Shown here piece by piece: positions 18,953 to 30,482 of a DNA stretch of 38,597 nt. The position numbers and the translations under genes are program-made. Source of the DNA: Pelargonium nanum (Eukaryota; Streptophyta; Magnoliopsida; Geraniales; Geraniaceae); contig JAYMTF010000356.1 of NCBI GenBank assembly GCA_036897485.1, forward strand, positions 1 to 38,597. The letters are read 5' to 3'. Position 1 is the stretch's first letter. Each line of letters opens with the position of its first letter. The notes under the pieces were generated by a model. The model had not been told where the DNA came from, ran no database searches, and saw nothing but the letters and a program-made list of their open reading frames with translations.

Positions 18953-21921
18953 TCACCAGCCCATCAATGTTCTTCTAACTCTATCTACAATCTGATGTCT
19001 CGCTACTATATTTGATAACTCGAATCTGCAGTTCTCGTCCAAAAGAAATCTGTAAACCTCCCATTCGCGATCTGATGTTGATTGCCTTCCTATTTCAGCC
19101 TAAGAACCATGAAAGCAAACCGTCATTGGTACTTCAAGATTCAATCATAATAGAAAGTACTCGTTGATCCTATGGTCTCACTAGTTATATATCACTTGAA
19201 ATATAAATTCTATTATAAAACAAAGCTGCATTGAGTTTGAATTGGTCCTTATAGCAAGTTCAACATGTTGTAAAGTTTTCTTACCAAAAAAATGCAGATT
19301 CCTAGTGTTTTCAGAGCATGCGTCACATCATAGAAGACTCGCGGTCTGCCCTTTCCAGATAACTCAACTGGATTAGCAACTAAAAGCTCGGTATCTGGCC
19401 CTCGGTTTGGGATGATAACACGTAAAGGGTGAAGCATTTCTGCCTTCAAACGAGAACACAGCGCATTCTGCTTATCAGGATCCACAATCTTTTTCGCATC
19501 CTCTTGCTGAATAAATAGGTCTAAGTCACGGTAACCTTTGGTATTTGGTGAGAATCGACTAAAAACAATCTGAATAAGAAAAACAAAATATAAGTCTTCT
19601 CATCAAGCAACCTTGAACTAAAAGCCCTACTAGGGCTGTGAAATAAGATAAAAATTATCATTCCAAAGTCATTCTCATGACCAAAATATCACAATCCAAA
19701 CATTAACAATAAGAATCTCACCCTCATTCCCATTCTTGATTCTCATTCCTAAAAGTTCTAATCCAAATGCTACCTAAGAAATTAATTAATTCAGAAATCC
19801 TCAGCCGCCTCAATGACAACATCATTTGCATACTTCAACTGCCAATATTTCAATAGGGATTCACATCTACCTATTTATATTATGTATTTTATTGGTTGGC
19901 TAGCTTAAAGTGGGAAAGTCCACTAACATACAAAACACACAAGAAATTTTAAGTTGTGGTTTGTTAATCCCATACTATAATTCCATAGTTACCCTACTTT
20001 TCTGATCTGATCACCCACTTCAGTGAATACTAAAGTCTAGAAAGGTATATGATCTTCTTATGCCTAGAGGCCACCCAAAGTTCCATGAAGAACATGGCAT
20101 CGTCAATCATATCACCTTGCAAACAATAATACAACATAGTAGAGGACTGAGGGCTACTTCCATTCAGGTAAGCTAAGATAGATATGGAGCACAAGTTCCA
20201 AAAACCAAGAAACAAGAGCACCCTATAACCCATATGCTAAATAAAAGCTGCCTCTAAAACCTTAGAATGTAAGAGAAAATTAGGGGGGAGGGAGCTACAA
20301 ATCACTACCTTAATATTGAAGTCTTTCAAAGTTCTCAAAACATCATAAAGGAGACCCTTATGATCAATGCAGTGTATTTGAAGTAATGTGTGAGCTGGGC
20401 TTAGTGAATTGTCCACTGTCACATTGGCCTTCTTCAATTTCGTCATATCTGGGCTAAGGGCTTGTGAGCGTATTTCTTTGTCTGACAGCTCCGATCTGAA
20501 TAGTTCTTCAGCTAACACAGCTGAAAGAGCAGAGATGCCCTGGTGAAAGTCATATTCAGGAGCAGCCAACTGAAGTTCACAGCTGGTGCAGGTTTCACCA
20601 AGAACAGCATTTAACTGTTTAAGAATCTGATCTTGCCTATTCTTTGTATTGAGAAGTTCCCTGAAATAAGATTGTAAACAACAATTGTGATTAAACACCA
20701 TAGAAAATAAGTTTAAAGAACAAATGAAGACCTCAAACAAAATATCAGGAAAGGCAAACGAGTTAAAAGAAGAATGAGTTAATGAAATAATAAGGAAAAT
20801 GTGTCATCCTATCAATAGTTATTTAATAAATGGATATGATGTATTAGATGCAGTAGAAACCCTGAACAAAATCCCACATGTTATCTGTTATGAAGAAGAG
20901 GTCGAGGACTCTGCCGTCTGGAGTTGTCGTCACTTTCACACTCTGAATTGCAACGTCAAGCTCACAAAGAATTTGAGTAACATCTGAAGAAATTTTTTAA
21001 GGCACATTAGAATCACAGGTATTCCCATAAACATTCAATACAAGTAAAATGTATCCACAAGACATTATTGGTACTACCATGTAACAATCCTTTACGGTCA
21101 AGGCAAAAGAACTTCAACAAGTAAACTGAAGAAGATGCCGAGTTTGAAGGATGCTGGTTCAAGTAAAAATCCGCTGGTGAACATGATGGGCACACAGATA
21201 GAAGGCGGTGTTTTAAACTTGACCATCTCAAAATAGTCGAGCTAGAACGAGGAACCACCCATACAACTATGTAGCACCATATCCCATCCGTAGAAATATC
21301 TATAACCAAGATGTTTGAAAAGACAAAAAAGAAAAGGAACATCAGAATAAGTAGGAGTTTATGCTAAACTGCTAATAGTTGAGGCAAGGGAATCATGCTA
21401 CTGCATATTTTCGTTATAAAAACCAACAGAACTCTGAACTCAAACCATTTAACTGAAACATTTTTGTTATAATATGAAGACAGAAAAAAGACCTAATGAT
21501 ATCAACAATCGAAATCGAAGTCAAAGAAACCCATTAGAGATTTCCATTGACTTGATGACGTAAAGTGTCAAAAACACTCGAAATGCTTGTGCATAGATAC
21601 AAACAGAATATGCAATTAATTTCCGCTAATAACACCAAATGCTGACAAACCCAACCAGAATATACAGAAATTAGAAGAAAGTTCGAACCTTTTCGTTCAT
21701 TAATACATCAAAATCAAAAACATAATAAAAAATCAAACAGAAAACTAATAAAACAAAGTTAACACACCTGCTTTGGTGATGCAGAGCCCAAATTCCAGAA
21801 TCGTTCTACAAATATCGCATCCAAGACCCGTCTTATCAGAACAATTGATGGTAATGACCCAGGGCTCTCCTGGCTTCTTCCCTTTCTCGATCAAAACCGC
21901 ATCGTCGCTCGGTACTCCCAT
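18953..21921 (-). CDS. ACT-domain repeat protein, ACR9/ACR10-like, six exons
   Basis: Exons in order: 21921-21768, 21299-21078, 20983-20878, 20660-20309, 19569-19285, 19099-18953, giving 421 aa (MGVPSDDAVLIEKGKKPGEP to RRTLMGW). Plant ACR proteins contain only tandem ACT domains, small ligand-binding folds related to bacterial GlnD; they are thought to sense amino acids, but the ligand is not established. ACT-like segments: about 22-100 (ITINCSDKTGLGCDICRTIL), 110-161 (LLKFFCLDRKGLLHDVTQIL), 252-300 (LLQIHCIDHKGLLYDVLRTL), and a more divergent one at 335-410 (RPRVFYDVTHALKTLGICIF). Length is close to the roughly 411 aa of Arabidopsis ACR9. The exon 3 donor (aacat|gtggga) is weak but is the one that preserves the frame. 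A 5' UTR intron probably ends at ttttttag just before the start. No nucleotidyltransferase or enzyme domain is present. Confidence 0.9.
19669..19782. repeat. MITE-like fragment in intron 4 of the ACR gene
   Basis: Read on -, the segment is 'ggtagcatttggattagaac' followed by repeated 'ggaatgagaatc'-type words. This is the style of a common plant MITE tip. The opposite end is not clear, so it is probably a fragment. Confidence 0.35.
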
Positions 21922-22789
21922 GACTGGAAGCTAAAAATTTGACAAAAGCGAAATGTCAGAAACTGAAAAACGAAAACCCAAGCAGCTCCTTAACCGAGCT
22001 GGAAGATCTGCCTCCTGTAGATGACTCAGACAACGAAAAATCGGGCGTGGATTGTACTGGAATCTAGAGGAGAATAGTAGGAAGATGACACAGAAAAAGA
22101 AAATGAGAGAGAACTCACGAGAACCGCAAACCTGCACCTGAGGATACTGTAGCTGTAATGGTGGTAAAATCGTACCGTATAGAGGTACATGTCAGCTAGA
22201 ATGGTGAATATCCTGACACTAGGCTCACGAATTGTGGTTGGAATTGAGATTCATTGCATACATATAAATGGTACAGTGTCATAACTCCTTTTCTGGAACC
22301 AGATTAATTTGAAGTAATTTTCATAATTTCAAAGAAACCGTTCGATGAATCCAAGATACGATTTGATACTCCGTTTAATTATATTTATTTATTTCAGGAC
22401 AAAATACTCTTCACCGTAACTAAAAAAGTCCAAAAATAGCAATAGTAGTTGCTTAGCTTGCAAAGCAGGACGAAGAATCCAGAACCTGCTAAAGGCCCAT
22501 ACTTTATCACTAAGGCCCGACCCAAATATAAAATCACACAATTTGAACTAGGAAAGAGAATTTGAAAACAGAAAGACCAAATCTGAGGTAATGAATTCAT
22601 CACAGTTCAGATGGTGAAAGAGTATAGAACAGACAATCAACGGCGCAACCTTGAATCAATTGAGAAATAAAGCTTCATTTCATAATAACATATGCATATT
22701 ACAAAACGAAACCTGATACCAGATCTGAAGAACAAGATCTCAAAATATACTCAGCAAATAAAATCTAAAATACATACAATTGAAAGAAA
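21922..22789. other. Leader and promoter of the ACR gene; histone H4 3' flank
   Basis: The part from 21922 to about 22150 reads on - as a pyrimidine-rich plant leader with a probable intron (donor near 22110, ggttctc|gtgagttc; acceptor at about 21930). GGCCCA/GGCCC words occur at about 22494 and 22516, resembling site II promoter motifs. From 22600 to 22789 is the H4 3' UTR. No gene is supported in the open frames at 21931-22137 and 22394-22603. Confidence 0.45.
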
Positions 22790-23379
<590 letters not shown>

Positions 23380-23544
23380 ATGCTTATTTTCGTGGTTACC
23401 TTTATGTTAGTTTTGTTGACATGGATCCTGATATGATATTTTAAATAAATATTTAATTATTAGTGTTTGAAATATAACACAAGAAAATTGTTATGATAGT
23501 CAATAGGTGTCTAATTTTGAAATATTCATTTTAAATCTCAAATC

Positions 23545-23972
23545 AAATATATGTTGCAATGCTATGTGAGGGAGTCGGCTGGCCGAGTATGGGGAAGTGG
23601 TCGTGTAGGGTGGTCCAGCTGCATGAGCCGACAGGAAGTGGAGGTGGTAGCGGTAAAGGAGGCGTTGTTATGGGTTGCTAAGAGGGGTTGGCGGGATGTC
23701 ACGGTGGAGGTGGAGATGGTTGGATCCATTAAAGCCGAATGGAAGCTCTTCAGTGTCTTTGATTTTGCAATATTCTATATTTGTTTGATTTTCGAAAATA
23801 TTGATGGTCAGTCTGCGAATCGGGTGGCTCAGACTCTTAGTCAGTCCTCAAATTATGTGTCAGGCGTGCTTAGTTGGATTGCAGGTACCATTGGTGATAG
23901 TGTCTCTACTAGAGAATGATTTGAGTTAATAAAATCGTTTTCTTTTGAGCTAAGAAAAATATATGTTGCAAT
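23545..23972 (+). mobile_element. 5'-truncated LINE 3' fragment with 16-bp target-site duplication
   Basis: The 16-nt sequence aaatatatgttgcaat is present at 23545-23560 and 23957-23972. The insert (23561-23956, 396 bp) encodes in one open frame an RNase H-like tail of a plant LINE polyprotein: EVVAVKEALLWVAKRGWRDV, then VEVEMVGSIKAEW, then a divergent stretch and SANRVAQTLSQSS. The usual catalytic Asp after VES is replaced (VEVEM). After the stop the insert ends with 'gagttaataaaatcg' and a short A-rich tail (taagaaaaa). The ATG that opens the frame at 23551 is in the duplicated target, so this is not a functional gene. Confidence 0.85.
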
Positions 23973-24376
23973 CCTAAAGTATACTCCAATGATACTAATT
24001 TATGAGTCCAAAGAACACAGCTTCATCACAATACAATCATCCAAGAGACAAAACTGTGAAGAATGCAAGATAAACTTAAAAGCAAACATTTATTATTATG
24101 AAAACTGTTGTAACAAAATTGCAGAAGACAACATTGTCATGAACAATCCCATAGCTACATTGTAGAAGAAACGGCATCTCTGTATTTCTAATCCCGAAAG
24201 AAAGGGAATAAAACGAAGAAGAAAAATACACCGGCACATATGAATATTTTCTAAGAGAAGATGAAACAGAACGGGAAGAGGTTTTGAGGTCATCTGTTTC
24301 CGCAAGTGGCAGCTCCTCTCATCATAGTATATGCTGCAAGACTCGTCAACACGAGTTCCACTCCACGATCATTTGT

Positions 24377-25389
24377 TCACATCTTTTTCGCCACTCCAAG
24401 CCTTAGTCTGAAATCTGCCTCCATAAGAGGAAGACCATCCCGGAGTGTGACTTTTGGTTCCCATTTCAGCAACTCCTTTGCCTTGGTGATATCTGGCTTC
24501 CTCTGTCGTGGATCATCGGGAGTGTTCTCTACATGCTTTATCTCCACATCAGGATTGATGAGCTGAAAAATTAACACCATTAGTTAACCAACTAATTACT
24601 AAGAGATATCGAACAACAAAATTATCATATTTATGTAAGATTAAACTCACCTCCTTTACTGTCTCAGCAAGTTCAAGCATAGTGAATTCACCTAAATTGA
24701 GCCAAAATATGTAGGTTAGCATTGCCGGGAAACTAATACAGTACATGGGCATATCTGAATGCAAGTATATGGTGATTGATTCCTTTATCATAGGTCCTAC
24801 CTGGGTTTCCAATGTTGATTGGCCCAGTGTTCTCTCCTTCCATGAGCCGAACAAGGCCATCGACCTTCAGTGAGTAGGCAGCGAGTCAGATATTGCAATA
24901 TTGTGAAGTGTAACTAGAGAACATGTTTTGTATACTACGTACCATGTCAGAGACATAACAAAAACTGCGGGTCTGTGTTCCAGGAGCTTGGACTGTCAAT
25001 GGTTCTCCACTACACCATGCAAAACACGGATCAAAGTTAACATCCATGTCACTACAAGTGAAGTAAGCAAATACTGGACCTAGACAAATAAACAATCTTG
25101 CAGCCTTTGGAACTGATATAAATATCATCAGTGTCATCATTTTCTTTAGTTGAAAATAATTATATCAGCACTTAATATACTAGAGATTGTGTTACGGCCA
25201 ACTCATGATTGCTTTTCACTAAACATTGTTTAGCATGTAAAGACAGTAACACATACATTGCTATACCAAATGGAACAGAAAAAGGACTTACCGAAGTGCT
25301 TGAGCAATGAAATTGCTGACTACACGCCCATCATCAATATTCATGCGTGGTCCATACGTGTTAAAGATTCTAGCAATTCGGATTTCTTC

Positions 25390-25431
<42 letters not shown>

Positions 25432-28176
25432 AATAGGTAATTCATAAGAAACCTTAAGCAGACGTATAGAAATCGGCCCATTTACCAATTCCATGCTGCC
25501 TATGATAGTCAAACATCAAAGTTTCAGCAACACGCTTCCCCTCATCATAGCAGCTCCTAACTCCAATTGGGTTGACATTACCCCAGTAGGTCTCAGGTTG
25601 GGGATGCACAAGGGGATCTCCATATACCTCTGAAGTTGAAGTAAGCAAAATCCTGTAGACCACATATAACAGATGAGTAAAAGCAATCATGGAATGTTGG
25701 AAGTAATAATTACTGAACCATATCCTCAAACCTTGCTCCAACTCGCTTGGCAAGTCCTAGCATGTTCAGTGTCCCAATCACGTTTGTTTTTATTGTCTGT
25801 TAAAGAATCATAAGCTTGTAAATAAGGGTATATCTTAAAGGCAAATATTCAAGTCAGGGTCCCCTACTTCAAACTGATAATTTGTTACTGAGCAGCCCAT
25901 ATTAAAACTTAGGTGGTATTACTTCTTTTGTGACCTACCAATTGATAGGCCTATATAAAACAGTTAATCGGGATAGAGGATGAGGGACCTATATAGTCGA
26001 TGAGAACACTTGAATGACTTGTAACATAACATAGCAACGTCAACACACATATACTGATATACACACACCTTTACAGGATTGTATTTATAGAAAATTGGCG
26101 AAGCAGGGCATGCAAGATGGTAAATCTGATCAACCTCGACCAACAGTGGTTCTGTGACGTCTGTAAAGGAAACAAATAAGTGTGCAGCAGAAAACACATC
26201 AGTCAAAATAAACTCGCAAAATCATAGAAAGAAACTAGAGGAAACAAGATAGCAGATAATGAATTTGCAAGTCAACAAGCAAGGAGCTTCCCATTATACT
26301 TTTTTTCTTCTTTCAGAACAATGGCATGAAGTTGTAAGTGCATTTATGGGAAACAGGAAAAGAAATGTAGTAATCATGTTAGACGTAAAAACAACCTAAT
26401 AGTGATAATCCCTTACTTCAACTTAACAAGCTAATAGTAAGTACTTTCAACTGCAATTCTACACTTGGAATTGACATTTTTTTTTAATCAGAACCCTCTC
26501 AATAAAATATAATATTTGAAGTTGTTTATACACCCTTCACAGATATGCCAATTATTCAAACTTCATAGCCATTTAATTTTGCCAAGCAAATCATCATCTT
26601 TTCTGCATGGAGAAACAATTATCATCTCAATTACCAGTACACAAATGTTCCAACTATATTTTAGAAATTTTTTGTATAGTTTGAGACCATTTCTCTACAC
26701 TAAGCCCTTACTTTAACAATAGCTAAAGTATGCTAGAACTACAATTGCTGACTAGGTTTCTACTCCGAAGGTTTTTTGGTTTGTCATTTATACTTTATGG
26801 TAGAACAATGCTAATCCAATTTCTTAGTAAGGAAAACTAGTCACCAGTTAGACCATGATGTAGAATTATGTCAGATGCATTCTATAGACATATGGGTGGG
26901 GCAAAACAGTATTACAAATGGCACAAACCATAACCAAAGTGAAATAGAACTCTTAAAATTCACAGTATCAACTAACAAGAAAATGGAAAGATTCAATTAG
27001 AAAATTCATACAAGCAACCATTTAGGACTAGGCAATAGGAACATAATAGAAGATAAGAAACTACCATGACGGATAAGCTCAAATCTTGGATGTCCAATCC
27101 ATTTACTGAGGTTGTCTTTTGACCCAGTGAAATAGTTATCGGCAACAATCACCTGAGAGAAAAAGAACCTGATGCGTATTATTGACATGGGACGTAATAA
27201 TCTACTTCACGGAATCATTGGTACTTTTAAGTTTGGTCTTCCAATTTTAAGTATAATTCATTAAATGTGAAGGGGTGTATGGTTAAAAATATGATAAAAT
27301 AAGAAAAGGCGAAAATAAGAAATACTAACCTCATTCTTTTCATTTTGCATTAATTTGTCAACTAGGTGAGAACCAATGAATCCAGCTCCTCCAGTAACCA
27401 AAATCCTCATATTGGACTGTCATCATAATAAAGAGTGATAAATGATTATTGAACTGCCCACCAAGGCAGATTAAATTTAGTTACAGTAAAACTAAAGCGG
27501 CAAAGACAGTGCTGGTGACAGAACTGGTTACATCTAAAAATGCGGAGAAATGTGGACATTCAAATTAATATCAAACATTCTAGCATCACATCTCTGGCCA
27601 ATCAATTAATCACTGTAATATAGATCTAGTGCTAATTGGCAAGATCTGGCATGGTATCACAGATTCAAGGTAACATTCATAGGCTTTGTCAGCTTCAAAT
27701 GAAAAACATCAACAATGTATCTTTGATCTGACAATCACAGATAGCAGAGGAGTAACAAAAGAATCATGAATCGAGAAATGCTGAGACCCCCCAACCTACA
27801 ATCAGCTGGAGTAAACATACAGTACAATACAAACAAACTTTGCAACTCAAATGCAGAACTGAAATATACAATAAATAAAAAACTTTCGTCCGCCCAAAAA
27901 TGGATGCTTCAAAAGCATTCAGAATTTGCCAAATCCTTAATCAAAACTGTTCGGAACAAAATAGTAGTAATTGACGGAAAATCAGATAAGGCAAGCATCA
28001 CAGGAAGACACAATAGAGTCTAGCAACAAAATACATACTAACAGCATTTGAACTACAACTAACTAGTAGAACTAGAACCATTATGGACATGACATCACCT
28101 GAAAAAACTTGGAATTTCGCAGAGGGGACGGATTTGGAGGAGCCTTTGTAGTTCCATTGGAAGAACTGTTTGCCAT
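24377..28176 (-). CDS. UXS: UDP-glucuronate decarboxylase (UDP-xylose synthase), cytosolic type, 11 exons
   Basis: Converts UDP-glucuronate to UDP-xylose and CO2 with tightly bound NAD+, supplying xylan, xyloglucan and glycoprotein synthesis. Exons: 28176-28099, 27416-27330, 27152-27065, 26160-26069, 25796-25732, 25652-25486, 25385-25292, 25009-24943, 24864-24801, 24691-24651, 24562-24377; all borders are GT..AG. The product is 342 aa, the length of the soluble UXS3/5/6 group, with no transmembrane anchor as in UXS1/2/4. A short-chain dehydrogenase fold is shown by the NAD motif GGAGFIG (residues 35-41), STSEVYGDP (142-150) and the catalytic pair in YDEGK (Tyr172, Lys176). Later motifs are [13 protein letters not shown] and CYVSDMVDGL. 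The frame is intact throughout. Which paralogue of UXS3/5/6 it matches I cannot tell. Confidence 0.96.
25395..25428. repeat. (GA)17 microsatellite at the acceptor of UXS exon 7
   Basis: On the coding (-) strand this is (TC)17, ending 9 nt before the exon-7 acceptor (cattttgaag|AAATC), so it serves as the polypyrimidine tract of that intron. No AG occurs inside it on the coding strand. Confidence 0.9.
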
Positions 28177-28850
28177 TGCTCAGATCTCCTCTTCAAACTC
28201 TGCACCTAACACAACCCACCAAAACCCATCAATTTAACACAACATATACATTGCCCAAATATGCAAATTGGGCATCAATGTCATCAACACAGGGCCTCCA
28301 CAAAAGATCCGAACTTTTATTCCACAGAAAATCAAATTTCTAGATCAAACAAAAGAAAGAGAGAGAACTAGACATACCCTTTTGACAGTGAGGTCAGCAG
28401 AAAACCCTAGGATGATGAGTTGTAATTTCAGAAATCGGGGACTCGTATTTATAGTCCCAGATAAGAAAAACTCTATAAAAATCGAAACTTCCTCCACCAA
28501 ATGGAGATTTAAAAAAACATTAATGAAAATGAATAAAAATGGGAAGCTTCAAAATCAAGGGAAGCATTGAACTGATTAGTTAATATGATGATAGGGACCC
28601 AATAACAATAACAAAAACAGCAATCGAACCTCACCAAACCTACCAAATTTGGCTCTTATTTTATACTTTAATTGTTGATTTATTGAGTAGATGATGAGAG
28701 AGGATTGTAATTAGTAATTACCGTACCTTGTTGTTCGGATAGAAAATCTAGGATTTACAGCGAGCGGTTTTGGAGACAGAAAAATGGGAGATTACGAATA
28801 GGAGGAGAGGAGATCGGGAAGTTAATTAGCGAGTGATTTGATTTTGCGGA
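28177..28850 (-). promoter_or_regulatory. UXS leader region with two candidate first exons
   Basis: A leader exon segment 28205-28177 follows an acceptor (ttgtgttag|gtgcag). Proximal candidate: a TATAAATA box on - at about 28453-28446, a predicted start near 28418, and a donor aaaagg|gtatgt (exon end 28378). Distal candidate: a C/T-rich leader from about 28850 to 28727 ('cgatctcctctcctcctatt') with donor caacaag|gtacgg. Both could splice to 28205. This is inferred from signals only. Confidence 0.5.
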
Positions 28851-30134
28851 GACGTAACTCGGAAACAGCCACGTGTGGTGAGAACTAAGAAGTGGAGCAT
28901 GACTAACATTTCCATAATTTTATTAATAAATTTTGTCTATGCCAGATAATAATAGATTGATTTTATTTTCTAGAAATTTTTATTGTTTTGAATTTTAGGT
29001 GGAGATTACGAATCAATATATGATCGTTCAAGTGGAACAAGTTTCGAATTCGAATTTTAGTTTTATTCGGTGGTTTATTCCATTGGTTAAAAAATGTTTT
29101 TTCATCATCTTACATGAGTAAGAGGGCTTCCCCAAGGCTAAGTGTGGAAATCAAATGTACACATGAAGATGATGATTTGATAGAATGTATGCTACGAGAA
29201 AGCAGTACGAGGGGACGTGGACACGCGGTTGGTGAGATTCAATTGTGTTTAAGTGGATAGCGTTTTGTTGTTTGATGAACTTATATTCACAATTTTACTT
29301 TTAAAGATACATCAACAATTGGTTTATTGTTAAGTACAAAAGAAAAGATAAAACAATAAACTAAGAACAAGATATTAGGCGAGACATCACCAAATCACGT
29401 GCATCTTCTCTTACCAGGTCAACCACCCTTTTCGACATGTTTCTATATTACAATAATCTAGTACCCAAAAGTTGACTCATATTCGTCAATTTATTACATA
29501 TATAGTTTTTTTTTTGAAACAGCAAGACACCATGTCCATCCAATTCCACGCGAGTACTTGATGTCTGAAACAATAAAATCAACCATTTAATAACAAGAAA
29601 CATCATCGACGGTTACCCGGACAATAAATTATAAATCCAATAAAAATCTATATGAAACCAACGACACAATGTCCATTTCCTAAACATAAATAAAATTTGG
29701 AATCTCATGTACATAGACCCAAATTATAAGATTCGAAACAAAATAGTAAAACCTTACTCGAGTTTGAAACGGGCAAAGAACCAATAGATGAAAAGAAGAA
29801 GAAGAATAATGGAGTTGACTTGAACAAGATGAAAATATATTTCCATGTTAAATTTAACTAATGGAACAACTTAAAACAAAATTAATGTAGTTAGTTACCA
29901 GTTTTTAAGTTTTCTGAAATCCCTATTTCTCATTATTTTTATTGTTCAATTCAAACATAAATATGTCAATGCACAAAACAAACTTGTAAATTAAACCAAC
30001 ATGTTCAATCATTAACTAAACCTTGACAGGTAAGACGTACGTATTAGTTCAAACTTCAAACTGACACCACCTAACAAATCTTCAAACTGATATTTTTAAT
30101 GTAAATTATTTGTTTTAATAAAACTAAACAAAAA
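28851..30134. other. AT-rich spacer between UXS and the tRNA gene
   Basis: Besides the UXS upstream promoter (a G-box-like ccacgtgtgg at 28870-28879), I see no protein-like frame, RNA gene or clear repeat here. Low-complexity AT sequence predominates. Confidence 0.45.
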
Positions 30135-30206
30135 GTGGCTGTAGTTTAGTGGTGAGAATTCCACGTTGTGGCCGTGGAGACCTGGGCTCGAATCCCAGCA
30201 GCCACA
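30135..30206 (+). tRNA. tRNA-His (anticodon GTG)
   Basis: A 72-nt cloverleaf. The acceptor stem is GTGGCTG (30135-30141) with CAGCCAC (30199-30205) and an A at 30206. The anticodon stem is CCACG/CGTGG around the loop TTGTGGC, which places anticodon GTG at 30168-30170. The T arm is CTGGG-CTCGAAT-CCCAG. Internal promoters: box A around TAGTTTAGTGG and box B GGCTCGAATCC. CAA just upstream (30129-30131) is the usual plant tRNA start motif, and TTTTTT at 30213-30218 is a Pol III terminator. There is no intron, and all stems pair, so the gene looks functional. The extra G-1 of tRNA-His is added after transcription in eukaryotes and is not encoded here. Confidence 0.97.
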
Positions 30207-30212
30207 TTATTG

Positions 30213-30218
30213 TTTTTT
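30213..30218 (+). terminator. RNA polymerase III terminator of tRNA-His
   Basis: A T6 run starting 7 nt after the tRNA 3' end. Confidence 0.8.
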
Positions 30219-30482
30219 GCTTTTGGGCTTCTGTTTATTCGAAGTTTAGCCCAAAACCGGTCAAAGCCCAAATCTTAGGACGAAACCCATTATTTGATTT
30301 TAAAGCCCTCACATGAGTTGTGTCATCCCAACTTCTTTTATTTTCAGATTCATACCAAAAATTTAGTATAATTCCACAGCGCAATAACCTTATAAATCAT
30401 TACAAATTTGTATAATTCACATGAACTTCACAAAAGAGTAAACATTAGCGGTATTTCTTCATGAGCAACAAACACTACGTGT

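Noticed and set aside
23551-23919. 122-codon open frame on +
   Set aside because: It is the LINE RNase H tail; the ATG belongs to the target duplication, so it is not an independent gene.
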